Origin: Linanthus parryae
Taxonomy: Eukaryota; Streptophyta; Magnoliopsida; Ericales; Polemoniaceae
NCBI GenBank assembly: GCA_023055425.1
Contig: JALGPY010000003.1
Location: forward strand, 63,720,991 to 63,784,990
Length of the DNA stretch: 64,000 nucleotides
Direction of reading: 5' to 3'
The translations under genes were made by a program, and so were the position numbers. The first letter of the stretch is position 1, and each line of letters opens with the position of its first letter. A model generated the notes under the pieces. That model was not told the origin of the DNA. It worked only from the letters and a program-made list of their open reading frames with translations, and searched no databases. Of this stretch, positions 9,935-21,046 are shown one piece after another.

Positions 9935-11562
9935 TGACACGAATTCTTACGTGTATGCGCAAGTGCACGGTCAAGTAATATAGGGGTGGTATTTCAACCC
10001 CGAGTTATCGATCCCACGAGGACATGCTTGAGATTATTTAATTAGTTATTAATTTAGAGTACTGTAACAGGAGGAAGAATTGTGGTTGATTAAGAATTGA
10101 AATAAATAACTAACTAATATTTTTGGGTTTTTATTGTTATTAAAAAAATAAGGATAAACTAGGCCTTCTCTAGATCACCTAGGGCTGTAGACGATTTCCG
10201 GAATAGCAATGTATCACGTTAACCCTATTCTAGTTAAGCCGGGTAATGGTATTGACAATCTCCTATCGGTCTCATGTCGTTCTATGTCACGGTCTACTTG
10301 GTGTCATGTCGGTCCACCTACATCTACCGGTCCGTTCTAGTAGGCTAACGACAATGTACGGAATGATGTCCTCTCAGACCACCACCACACGAACACTTCA
10401 CTATCTCCTACCGAATCTACCCACTAAGGCCAATCCTACACACTTATCTTCTCAGTCTCCGTGATTAACGATTGTTGTTCATATCTCATCACAACTAGGT
10501 CTAAGTCGCTCTCACGCACTCGCTAGCTAATTAACAAGTCCGGTTAATTACTCCATTCTTGCTAAGGATTAAGCATAGTATATGAACAATTAGCTAAAAC
10601 ATATGTTAACTTTAATCAAGATTGCAATCTATGAATAAACCCTAAGTTCATGAATATCAATTCCTAACATAGTCGTGTCAATAGACTACACTCATTAACA
10701 CGTTCATGAATTCAAACTTCATCCAATAGATCAAAATCCAAAAGCATGAGAAAAGTCTAAAATCCGGAAATCATTGTCTACATAAACCCTAGGCTCTCTA
10801 GAGAAGCCTAGCAAAATATCTAGATACTACTCGAAATACTAGAAAAGCAATAGAGTTCTTCATACAAGTGATTAAAAGAGGTAAGAAGAGATCAAACACT
10901 AGAAATCGTGAAGATTGGCGTGATCCGGGCTCTTCTCCTTGCTTGAGGTTGCTCCCAACGGAGTCTCCTTGCTCTCCTCCTTGATCGTGGATCCCAATAG
11001 GCGTGAATGATGATTATTCTCGTCCCTAGGTCATCCTTCCTTCATAACCCGCAGAAGTCTTCAGTAATTGCACAAAAGCCCCCTGAAATCTGCTCTTGAC
11101 TTCAAAACGCAATATCTATTCGTCCAAACTCGGATTTAGCTCCGTGACCTATCGTTGGAAAGCTCTCTGAGTATAATTTCATATGGCACTGGTCTCACCC
11201 CAAAATGATTTGTAGATCTCCTTCAATGATCAAAATAGTGCAGACTGGTCATCCAAGCTCCTCCAATTCGGCTTCTGTTGACTCCACTTGAGCTCCAGTT
11301 GTTTACGAAGTTCGTTCCATGCCTCCTATCAACCGATTAGCATCCGTCCCTGCCAAAACAACATGAACAAACATACCAAGCGATTATATTTTACAAATAA
11401 CAATAAAATATGCATGAAAAATGCCCGGACTAACAATATAGCACATGGTAGCAACAAGTGATAAAACGACTATAATATCTAACATTAGCCTCAAAACATT
11501 CTCAAATACCTATTATCACGTGGTAAATGCTAAAGAATTATAACCCCTAAAAGGTGCTATCA
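9935..11562 (-). repeat. 3' LTR of D
   Basis: Starts TGACACGAATTC and ends GGTGCTATCA. It has a direct match at 15953-17563. The short frame at 10246-10464 recurs at 16264-16482 only because the LTRs are copies. Confidence 0.95.
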
Positions 11563-11577
11563 AACTACCCCACACTT
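11563..11577 (-). promoter_or_regulatory. Polypurine tract of D
   Basis: On the minus strand AAGTGTGGGGTAGTT directly precedes the LTR start TGATAGC. The same arrangement (GTGTGGGGAATT before TGATAAATC) occurs in H at 58399. Confidence 0.75.
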
Positions 11578-14500
11578 ACTCTCTTGCTCGTCCCGAGCAA
11601 CAATGAAGCACAAACTTCCCACACTTGAGACATTGCATACATATCCAAAAACCAAACCAATGCATACCCCACCACTTTGCATACTTAATTTTCCGCTAGC
11701 CAACACGACGCACGACGCAATACACAAAGACACGACTATGCAACTACATGATATGCACAATGCAACTCAAGTATGTACAATGCAGGGAATTAAAGAACAT
11801 ATTATTTTTTTCTTTTTCTTGTTAGAGATTGGGCAATCTCGAAGAAAAACCCGGCATGTCATAAGGCTCTCACATCCCCTAGAAGATTATATAACTTTGG
11901 TGATCGGTAGAACTTGCGGCCAGTTTCGTCAGACAGAACGGGCACGAACACAAAATAAGTTGCTTCCGCACACTCATCAAACGTATCCCTAGCACTTACC
12001 ATCCGATCTATTTATCCACGAGTTTCAATTGTTGACGAATTTAGGACGGGTAGGATAAGATATTTAGAAGAGCGGTCCTAGACTTCATGATACAACTCAC
12101 AAAACCCGATTCTCACACCCCCTCACAAAAATCCAAGGAACCCCACCGAACTACTACTCCGGCTTTCATTCCCTCAATCCTGGTGCAACACCGTTCTCGC
12201 GGCCACAAATGTGAAGAAATTATCTCGAACAATAGCTAATATCATTGGTCTTCATGAAGTTTAATTTCCAGTTCCATATTCCATTTCAATTTCAACTTTC
12301 TTGTTTTTCTCTCCTTTTTTTTCAATTTCATTCTCATACCAATAAGAACATGGAGCCACCAATGATGATACAATATCCAAGGAGATCAAATCAATATAGA
12401 TAACGTGGGGATGGAACGTGTCAAATCAAATGATGTAGTCAAATATGTGTCGACACCCCCACACTCAATGTAAAGCATATCAAAAAATCCGGTAGTCAAT
12501 GTGTAAACGTGCTAATTCCAATCGATCATCCTCATCACCTAAGATGTAGAAACTATGAATGAATCACAAGCACGTCCTCCTATAAGATCAACCAACCCCT
12601 ACCCCATGACGTGCGGAAAAAGTATCACGCACTACGGCACTCCACCTGTGATCGTGGTGTATGGACACGAATCACCGCCACACCGAAGTGTGCTGCCATC
12701 TCTAACTCACCCTCACATCCCCTCAATAGATGACATGTAAGACAATCCACTCAAAATGTATCAAATCAGCTCACCCTCATCGAACCTCCCTAACTCGACT
12801 CCCTCTATCATGACGCATAGGAAGGGTCCATTCTAACTAGTGATGAAAGTCACAAGGAACGGCTTCCTAGGCTAGAGGCTGTGAATAAAAGGGGCAGATG
12901 GATCAAATTGGGGTAACTAGTGAACCTAGGCGATGGAGACTGGACGTGAGGTCCCCATAGAATCGCTCGCACAGTTGTTCCATTGCCACTACGAGGAGGG
13001 TTGACGACTACCTAAATGACGGTGGTGTAGCGCTAGTAGGATAACTAGTTTAAGAGACAGCTACTCACAACTCTCAAGTGCATTGGCCCTATAAGTCTTT
13101 CTACTCCAGATTCTTGCGTGTCTACCTCACCTCAGATTTTCATACTACCTAGGGAATACTATCATTGATCCTTATCCACGCTTACTCTCTTCGATTGCCC
13201 TTTCTCAAAAGTTTCAATTTTTAGGATTTTTCTTGAATTTTTAATTAATTTTTTTGGATTTTTTTAGACATTATATGTAACTGGCCAACTTGACTAACCA
13301 ACAAAGTATGGTAGGTGGACTCAATAAATAAAAGTGAAACAATAATATACAATGCATAAAATAAACGTGCACATGCAAAACTAACCGACTCGACATCTAC
13401 ATGCAAACGCGACTTTCTAAACTACATGTAACAAGGATATGCAATGGCTAACTAGCGGATAGCTAAAAACTCCCCCACACTTAAGCGCTTCGTTGTCCTC
13501 AACGAATTATAATGTAAAATAAAGAGGACTCGGCTGCTCAAGCGTAGGGCCGGTGGGTCTAGTCAGAGTGAGTTAAACAAGTATCCAATAATCCAAGTAT
13601 GAGCAAGTAAAATTTTTCAAGAAATTAAGCCTAAGAGTGCCTAAGCAAGAATTAAAGCCGAGAGAGAGAAAATTGTACCAAATTTTTCGGAAACACGATC
13701 TAGTGAAGGCATGAGTACCTCCTTAAGCTCCTCGGTGTCCCCGTCTTAAGTTCCTCTTTGAGCTTTGGCCGAATCCCCCTCCAAGTTGATGAATAGGAGA
13801 TTTTTGTTCTTGGAGCTCTTCCTCTTTGATTTACCCCACACTTAAACAAAGCCATATCTTTAAAAAACTCAAGAGTTAATGTTGTTGTTGGGTTTGCAAG
13901 GAGCAAAACCCAACAAATTTTTTTGAATTTGGTTGAGTTTTGAAAATTTTGGTGTATGGATGTATGGGTGTTCTTGAAGTTTGGGAGGAAGAATATGAAG
14001 AAAAGTGGGGTTTAATCCAAGTTTGGGGTGTTTTTACCCCTTATGGCCGGATTGGGCATTAAACAATCAAGAAAATACCAAAAAACACCCCCAAAATCGG
14101 ACCAAGCTACCCGATTTCGGCCCGAAATGGGGCCCGAAATCACTGTAGCTTTTCAAAATAGTGAGCATGTTTGGTTTCGGGCCGAAATGCATTGATTTCG
14201 GCCCCCATTTTGGCTCGAAATGGGTGCCGAAATCACTGCTTTTCGCCCGTTTTTTTTTGCTCTAATTTCTTCATCCGGTATCCGATTCCCGTGATTCTTG
14301 AACTGTTGGACTCCACACTCGACGAGGAATCCATTCTTGAAAATAAAATTCCCAAACCAAGAAATTTTCCATTTATTCTCAAATTATCTCTCTTGTGCAA
14401 AGAATCTCGCCTCCAAAGCTCTTGAACTTTATTTTCACTCCGGATTCCGATGCGTGCAACCCCGATACTCCAACTCGCTACCATGCTCCTCATGACTAAT

Positions 14501-14939
14501 TGGCTACTACTCAACCTTGAGTAGCTTATTTATCAAGCTTAATGGTACCGGTTAGCTAGTTGTTCCTCGTTTTGCGTGCGAAATCGTGCACATGCATCAA
14601 GAAGGGGAATCCGGAGAGTTCTTCGGTACCTGTGTTTTGCACACTCATAGAAAATATTAAAACAACTCTCTCTCGCCCCTCACAGTCAAATATGGAGAAC
14701 TCAAAAATAATAACGAAACAAAATATCAAACTCTACTCTACATTGGGTTGCCTCCCAAGAAGCGCTTGTAATTTAAGGTCGACGGCCCGACCCGGTTACC
14801 TCAACCGTCTAGGATAGTGAAGGATGCTTAACTCTCCACTTCTTCTTCTTCTTCCACCATATTTTCTCAATGAATTTCTTCTCACGAGGTGCACCCCTGT
14901 GCAAAGAAGATGGTGAGCAATTGTAGAAGCCGACTCTTT
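11578..14939. other. Long non-coding internal spacer of D
   Basis: No coding region is supported over 3.3 kb. Landmarks shared with H are the CTTGCTCGTCCCGAGCAA region (11583), an AGAGATTGGGCAATCTCG region (11824), CACTTAAGCGCTTCGTTGTC with CTCAACGAA (13478) and ATTGGGTTGCCTCCCAAGAA (14742). Such conserved islands in a non-coding interior may be packaging or dimerisation signals, but that is inference. An unsupported 68-residue frame lies at 13700-13906. Confidence 0.6.
14105..14245. repeat. Cluster of short inverted repeats around GAAAT/ATTTC
   Basis: GATTTCGGCCCGAAAT, GGGCCCGAAATCACTG, TTTCGGGCCGAAATGCATTG, ATTTCGGCCCCCATTTT and CCGAAATCACTG follow one another. Several are self-complementary or complementary to neighbours, so a folded RNA or DNA structure is likely. 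Confidence 0.65.
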
Positions 14940-15794
14940 TCATCTTGCACTCTTGATCAACTTCCACAAAGTTCCACTGGGTTCAAATGAGTCTCTGGCC
15001 ATGAAATCATCCCAGTAGTACTCCTTCGGTGCTAAATGATCTTCAGTCAACACATGCATCTCATCTATACCCCCACACTTGCTGATTTCCAAAGCCTCAA
15101 TAACAACAATCACAAGTGTTTCATCAGCTTCATCATCAGCACCCCACAAGCTCTCAATGTATGTGTCATCCCAATCATGCCAAGGCTGTAAGATAATTTG
15201 AGATTTCCTTGCAGCGAGCATCGCCTCCTCTATTGTTGGACACACAACTCCACCCCAGTCTGTATCAGAGTCTGAGTCCTCATAAATGGCAGAGTCCACC
15301 GATGGTTCATGGACACTGCATTCTTTGCTCGGCTCATGTATCTCTTCTTCCACAACTGCATCTTGCGATTCGGATTCTCGTTCTTTCTCCATCCTAGCCA
15401 TCAGTGTCCTTTGCATCTCTAGGATAGCTGGTAGCCAATGAGGTTCATCCGAACCATCTTGTGATGGTGACCATTGAGGCTCGATTAAGGGCTCAATGGC
15501 ATGTGGCACAGGCTCCTCTTGTGGCTCATCTGTAATAAGGGACATCCTTGTGATGCGCGCTTGGATCTCCCCCATAATATTGTGCAAGTCTTCCATGCTT
15601 GCTGATGAGTCCTCTTGATGCTGATGAAGCTGTGGTGGATCGAATATGCATGCGTCTTCATAATTATGATCCTTCTTGCTTTTGTAGCACCAAATCATTG
15701 AGCATGTGTCATCATTGTGACAAACTTTGCATTTAGCACAGTAGTAGGGGTAATCAGAGATCCCGACATAAACATCGTCACTCCACATGCTCAT
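14940..15794 (-). CDS. Conserved ORF of non-autonomous elements D/H: Cys/His-cluster protein of unknown function
   Basis: A 284-residue open frame, the only sizeable one in D, starting about 135 bp inside the primer site as a gag would. Residues about 15-45 hold a Cys/His cluster (YYCAKCKVCHNDDTC, then IWCYK and KKDH) that could bind zinc. The centre (about 55-190) is acidic with many Glu, Ser and Pro. The C-terminal third has ISKCGGIDEMHVLTEDH followed by KEYYWDDFMARDSFEPSGT. Both ends are conserved in the broken copy in H (60318-61513). I do not recognise a known gag, protease or envelope domain; the spacing of Cys and His differs from the CCHC gag knuckle. It may be a highly diverged gag-like or packaging protein. 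The frame is intact here. Confidence 0.75.
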   Translation of the reverse strand: MSMWSDDVYVGISDYPYYCAKCKVCHNDDTCSMIWCYKSKKDHNYEDACIFDPPQLHQHQEDSSASMEDLHNIMGEIQARITRMSLITDEPQEEPVPHAIEPLIEPQWSPSQDGSDEPHWLPAILEMQRTLMARMEKERESESQDAVVEEEIHEPSKECSVHEPSVDSAIYEDSDSDTDWGGVVCPTIEEAMLAARKSQIILQPWHDWDDTYIESLWGADDEADETLVIVVIEALEISKCGGIDEMHVLTEDHLAPKEYYWDDFMARDSFEPSGTLWKLIKSAR

Positions 15795-15928
15795 TTCGTC
15801 TCCTGTTTCCTGTGTTCCTGCAAAAACAAACTCACAAGAAACCCGTGAAGCACAGAGATAGAAACAAAGTAAAACAAACTAAAAGAAAAGTATTCTAAAC
15901 TAACTCCTAACTAAATAATCTACCGCTG

Positions 15929-15946
15929 TCCCCGACAACGGCGCCA
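15929..15946 (-). promoter_or_regulatory. Primer binding site of D (tRNA-Asp type)
   Basis: The minus strand reads TGGCGCCGTTGTCGGGGA, six bases from the LTR. This is one base off TGGCGCCGTTGCCGGGGA, the primer site usual for Athila-type elements and complementary to tRNA-Asp. Confidence 0.85.
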
Positions 15947-15952
15947 AAAACT

Positions 15953-17563
15953 AGACACGAATTCTTACGTGTATGCGCAAGTGCACGGTCAAGTAATATA
16001 GGAGTGGTATTTCAACCCCGAGTTATCGATCCCACGAGGACAATCTTGAGTTTATTTAATTAGTTATTAACTTAGAGTACTGTAACATGAGGAAGAATTG
16101 TGGTTGATTAAGAATTGAAATAAATAACTAACTAATATTTTTGGGTTTTTATTTTTATTAAACAAATAAGGAGAAACTAGGCCTTCTCTAGATCACCTAG
16201 GGCTGTAGACGATTTCCGAAATAGCAATGTAACACGTTAATCCTATTCTAGTTAAGCCGGGTAATGGTATTGACAATCTCCTATCGGTCTCATGTCGTTC
16301 TACGTCACGGTCTACTTGGTGTCCTGTCGGTACACCGACATCTACAGGTCCGTTCTAGTAGGCTAACGAAAATGTACGAAATGATGTCCTCTCAGACCAC
16401 CACCACACGAACACTTCACTATCTCCTACCAAATATACCCACTAAGGCCAATCCTACACACTTCTCTTCTCAGTCTCCGTGATTAAGGATTGTTGTTCAT
16501 ATCTCATCACAACTAGGTCTAAGTCGCTCTCACACACTCGCTAGCTAATTAACAAGTCCGGTTAATTACTCCATTCTTGCTAAGGATTAAGCATAGTATA
16601 TGAACAATTAGCTAAAACATATATTAACTTTAAGCAAGATTGCAATCTATGAATAAACCCTAAGTTCATGAATATCAATTCCTAACATAGTCGTGTCAAT
16701 AGACTACACTCATTAACATGTTCATGAATTCAAACTTCATCCAATAGATCAAAATCCAAAAGCATGAGAAAAGTCTAAAATCCGGAAAACATTGTCTACA
16801 TAAACCCTAGAAAAATATCTATTTACTACTCGAAATACTATAAAATCAATAGATTTTCTCCATACAAGTGATTAAAAGAGGGAAGAAGAGATCAAACGCT
16901 AGAAATTGTGAAGATTGGCGCGATCCGGACTCTTCTCCTTGCTTGAGATTGCTCCCAATGGAGTCTCCTTGCTCTCGTCCTTGATCGTGGCTCCCAATAG
17001 GCGTGAATGATGATTATTCTCGTCCCTAGGTTGTCCTTCTTTCATAACCTGCATAAGTCTTCAGTAATTGCACAAAAGCCCCCTAAAATCTGTTCCTGAC
17101 TCCAAAATGCCATATCTTTTTCGTCCGAACTCAGATTTAGCTCGGTGACCTATCGTTGGAAAGATCTCTGAGTCTACTTTCATATGGAACTTGTCACACC
17201 CCCAAATGAGTTGTAGAACTTCGGCTATGATCAAAATAGTGCAGACTGGTCATCCAAGCTCCTCCAATCCGGCTTCTCTTGCTCCACTTGAGCTCCCGTT
17301 GTTTCCGAAGTTCGTTCCATGCCTCATATCAACCGATTAGCATCCGTACCTTCCAAAACAACATGAAAAAACATAACAAGCGATTATATTTGACAAATAA
17401 CAATAAAATATGCATGAAAATCGCTCGGACTAACAATATAGCACATGGTAGCAACAAGTGATAAAACGACCTAGAATCTCTAACATTAGCCTCAAAACAT
17501 TCTCAAATACCCATTATCATGTGGTAAATGCTAAATAATTATAGCCCCCAAAAGGTTCTATCA
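15953..17563 (-). repeat. 5' LTR of D
   Basis: Pairs with 9935-11562. The first base is A instead of T (AGACACG against TGACACG). It ends GGTTCTATCA before the ATAGT duplication. Confidence 0.95.
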
Positions 17564-17568
17564 ATAGT

Positions 17569-18672
17569 ACAGAGAATTCTCCCTACCCTGGTCATTATGT
17601 TGAGCTAACAAGGCTCCTAGTGAATTGTCAAGGGAGGTTATGTATAATAGCAATGACCTTCCTTTCACAAGACTCATGAGTACAGGCGAGCAGATTAGGT
17701 ACTTCTTGATTCCTTCAAACACGTTTTGACACGCTTGGTCCCATTCAAACGGAACACCCTTCTTCATTTGCCTTGAAAAAGGCATACATCCCCCTGCCAA
17801 GTTCGAGATGAACCTTCAGATGTAAGCTAACCTACCCTGCAACCCTTTAAGCTCAGTAAAATTTCTAGGTGGGGGCACTTCGATGATAGCTTTTGTTTTC
17901 GCAGGATCGACCTCGATTCCCCTGCTTCGTACCACGAAGCCTAGAAACTTCCCGGACAAGACTCCAAAAGCGCATTTGAGGGGATTCATCTTGAGATGGT
18001 GGCGTCTTAGACGCTCAAATACTTTCCTCAAGTCGTTGAGGTGAATTTCTATCCTTCTTGTCTTTACCACCAAATCATCCACGTAGCATTCAATTATGTC
18101 GTGAAGCATGCCCTCAAATATTACGGTCATGGCCCGCTGGTATGTAGCACCGACATTTTTTAGGCCGAATGGCATTACTTTGTAACAATATCCTCCCTTG
18201 GGTGTCCTAAAGGAAATGAGTTCTTCATCTTCAGGGGCCATCTCATATTGGTTGTACCCCGAGTAACCGTCCATGAAAGACAGCGTCTCATACCCCGTGG
18301 TTGCATCAACGAGCATCTCTGTGATTGGTAAGGGAAAGTCATCTTTTGGCACGCTTCATTTAGATCTCTAAAATCTATGCACACTCTAAGCCTATTCTTC
18401 TTTTTCACAGGGACTATGTTGGCCAACCACGTCGGGTATTGGACTTCTCGTATAAACCCTGCTTTGATGAGCTTATCCACTTTTGCTTCAATCTGGGCAG
18501 TAAGCTCTGGCCTAGTCCGCCTTTGTGCCTGTTTCACTGGACGTCTTTCTGGGCAAACTGCGAGTTTATGAAAAGCTACCTTTGGGTCAAGTCCTGGCAT
18601 TTCTTTGTAACTCCAAAAAAAAAGACATCTCATAATTCTTTTAAGAATGAGATTATGCTTGAGCCTACTCAT
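17569..18672 (-). pseudogene. Reverse transcriptase and start of RNase H, Tat element C
   Basis: Three overlapping open pieces (18672-18175, 18352-17816, 17800-17561). Motifs in order are MPGLDPKVAFHKLAV, IKAGFIREVQYPTWLANIV, VCIDFRDLNEAC, FPLPITEMLVDATTGYE, the FMDGYSGYNQ box with one catalytic Asp, MPFGLKNVGATYQRAM, and the YVDD catalytic pair (about 18075). Then come LKMNPLKCAFGV and, after a stop, the RNase H start with FEWDQACQNVF and SLGALLAQH. A frameshift lies near 18340 and a stop near 17810. The domain breaks off at SLYY, where D is inserted, and resumes at 9929. All catalytic residues seen are standard, but the frame breaks make it inactive. Confidence 0.93.
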
Positions 18673-18743
18673 TATTCAGGCTAGCGCTTATGAAAGTTGG
18701 CCTTTTTTCTTTTTCATCTACGAGATTGAATTCCCGAAGTTCA

Positions 18744-19247
18744 TTAATAGTCGCTTGTCTGCCTTTTTCCGAATTTTGAAGGTGCAGGAAGTGCTCCTGC
18801 CTCTTCCTCCTGCAAAGTGGAGTCATCTTGTACGACAATCATATATACCATGGAGGTCCCGTCCGGTGAAACATGACCCAAGCCTTCTTTTGTGGCCAAT
18901 ATGGTTTCCCCATTCCTTATAGCCTTTCTTTGAGAAGGCGTACGGATCCTTTCGAATGAGGCCATTTCATCTACCCTCTCGGGGTTTAGTCCTACTTTCA
19001 TCAGCATTTTCGTAGTCCTTCCACTAAAAGTAGGATTTCGAGCTTTAAAACCTCTCACCTTTTGGTGCTCCTCTTCTTTGGGTTTTCTGTCTATGTCCCC
19101 CAAAACGTGGAACGTGATTTGTTTGGACCATTTTCCTTTTGGGGGAACTACAAACTTGTTGTAACTTTCCACCAATGTGCATTCTGTTTTTCTTAATGGT
19201 ACTACGAACTCATCTTTCAGATCCACAGTAGGACTTACAAGAGACAA
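18744..19247 (-). pseudogene. Pol linker between protease and reverse transcriptase, Tat element C
   Basis: A 167-residue open frame with no catalytic motif. It contains VPPKGKWSKQITFHVLGD and RTPSQRKAIRNGETILA, and ends in acidic, degenerate sequence. It lies in the polyprotein between the protease (19457) and the reverse transcriptase (18672). Linkers of this kind are usual in Tat pol. It is separated from both neighbours by stops (19248-19456 and 18673-18743 are broken coding sequence). Confidence 0.65.
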
Positions 19248-19456
19248 TCAACTTTCTCCGGGTTTCCTCTCTGACTTATGGACATACCAGAAGGTTTTCT
19301 TTGGAGGAACTTGGACATTTGTCACGTCTCCTGTATCTTTTTGTGGGCTTTTGCTGTAAAACGGGCATCTGCATAGTAAGCCTCCACTCCTCTGAGAGGG
19401 TCCCGATATGCTACGATTATCCCTTCATTCCTTGGGGTTGGAAGAGGGAACCTAAT

Positions 19457-20590
19457 TTATTGGTGATACGTCGAAGGGACTGCCCCGTTGTCATGTACCC
19501 AAGGACGTCCAAATAGTGCATTGTCGGACGTATCCACATCTATCACCAGAAACTCGGTAGAGTCCTCAATTTCCCCAAACATGGTCCTAAATCTAATTTT
19601 TCCCAAGGGTCTTTGCTCGTTTTGGTTAAACCCTTGAATGATTAAGTGACTTGGTTGCAAATGTGATTTTCGAAGACCCATGAGAGTTAGTTCCATATTA
19701 GGCAACAAGTTCACTGCAAATCCCCCGTCTACCATGACTCGGGAGATCTTGACATCAAAAATAGATCCAGTGATGAACAACGGTCTATTATGGTCTGTCT
19801 CTTCTGCATACATATCATTATCCGTGAAAGTAAGGGTAGACATACATGCAGTCACTTTTTGACTTGGTATGTCCATTGTGTCACAAAAATCTTCTGGTCT
19901 TGACAGAGCGTATATTAAAGACTTTTGGAGTTCAGGTGACATTTTCAATGCATCATAGATACATAAGAGTGTCGGGATCTTCTTGAGTTGGGAGAGCACA
20001 TCATACTTTAATTGCTCCTCTCCATTTTCCTGCACTTCCTTGATCTTTGGTGCCTCATTGTTTACATTTTGTGGCCTTCTCTGGTAAGTGAGAAACGCTG
20101 GACATGCATTTACCATAACTTGCTTGTCGTTTGCTCGATCCGTAGAGCTTTCAAAAATTTGCATCATGTTGACAGACCGTGGAGAGGATTGAACGCCGTT
20201 GGTTTCCTTTCCCTGTGTATTTGGTTTTAACTCTGGAATGGTCTTGTTTTCATCTAACCCAAATTGTAGACGTCTCTGCACCTTCTTGTGAATTCCATCC
20301 TTGCTACTAGAAATAACATGGAATTTTGGGGTGTACAGGTAACGTTGCGACGCTGCAGGGGTGCCCTTTGGAGTGGCGTTGTTGACAGGGGTAGTTCTTG
20401 TCCCAACCCCCTGTATGTATTTGAAAGTGGTAGACAAACAAGACATCACAATAGGGTTTCTCATTCTATCTTCCAAGGCTAGCACCATCTCAGAAGCCTG
20501 GTACTTAGGAGGCATGAACTCTTCCAAAATAATAGGCTGTAGGGGAGTTTGTTCCCATGGCCGCTCCTCTTCATCATCGGAAGTTTCCAA
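19457..20590 (-). pseudogene. Aspartic protease region of Tat element C
   Basis: A 377-residue frame. The N-terminal two thirds are gag-protease linker, with QKSLIYALSRPEDF and the downstream CMSTLTFTDNDM block. The protease proper starts near residue 265 with RPLFITGSI, followed by the active-site segment VMVDGGFAVNLLPN. The usual plant Gypsy pattern is D-(S/T/G/N)-G-(S/A); here Asp-Gly-Gly-Phe stands in its place, and the Phe is unexpected. A flap-like LIIQGFNQ and the closing ALFGRPWVHD motif are present. It would process the polyprotein. The C-terminus runs into degenerate sequence. Confidence 0.85.
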
Positions 20591-20786
20591 CTTGCTGTAC
20601 TTCTTGGGAGATCTCGTTTTTTGGGGAAACCCTTGGAATGATCTCTGTCTTTATTCTGACATCTTGTTTCTTCCTCATTCTCCTACGTTGACAAACAGTC
20701 CACCCTTCTTCACTAAAGGTCACTGGGTTTGCACTTAGCTTTTCGGATGGAGGAAGCTCAATTACTTTTGAGTCCAGCAACTCCAA
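20574..20786 (-). pseudogene. Gag C-terminal or linker fragment, Tat element C
   Basis: A 70-residue piece with a basic patch (VCQRRRMRKKQDVRIK) that could be the nucleic-acid-binding end of gag. It overlaps the start of the protease frame in another frame. Bases 20787-21046, between it and the main gag, are degenerate, with an A/T tract near 20790-20806 and no open frame. Confidence 0.5.
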
Positions 20787-21046
20787 AATTTATTAAAAAA
20801 AAAAAACCAAAACAATCATTCAGGCCATGACCAATCAGGCGATGGTATGGACAATATTTGGGAGTTTCCGTCCTCCCCATTTCATGTGGCCTTTTTTGGC
20901 TTCAGGGAGGAGAATCAACTTTTGTTCCAGAAGGTCCCCAAACAAGTCCTCCCTAGTTCATCAGGAAAATAATACTTCTTACCTAACCTCTCTTTCATGG
21001 AGAACTTTTTAATCTCTGGTTTCTTTGTTCCTACGACCACTGGAGA

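Larger units (their letters stand above)
9935..17563 (-). mobile_element. Non-autonomous LTR retrotransposon D (large, one ORF)
   Basis: LTRs of 1628 bp (9935-11562) and 1611 bp (15953-17563), with matching 5-bp flanks ATAGT at 9930-9934 and 17564-17568. The polypurine tract is at 11563 and the primer site at 15929-15946, so it reads on the minus strand. The 4.4-kb internal region has no protease, reverse transcriptase or integrase; its only substantial ORF is at 14940-15794. It fits the large non-autonomous type often called LARD or TR-GAG. The LTRs differ by only a few percent by eye over the first 170 bp. H (56268-63803) is a second member of the family. Confidence 0.93.

Noticed and set aside
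10246..10464. 72-residue frame repeated at 16264-16482
   Set aside because: Lies in the paired LTRs of D; its conservation reflects LTR duplication only.
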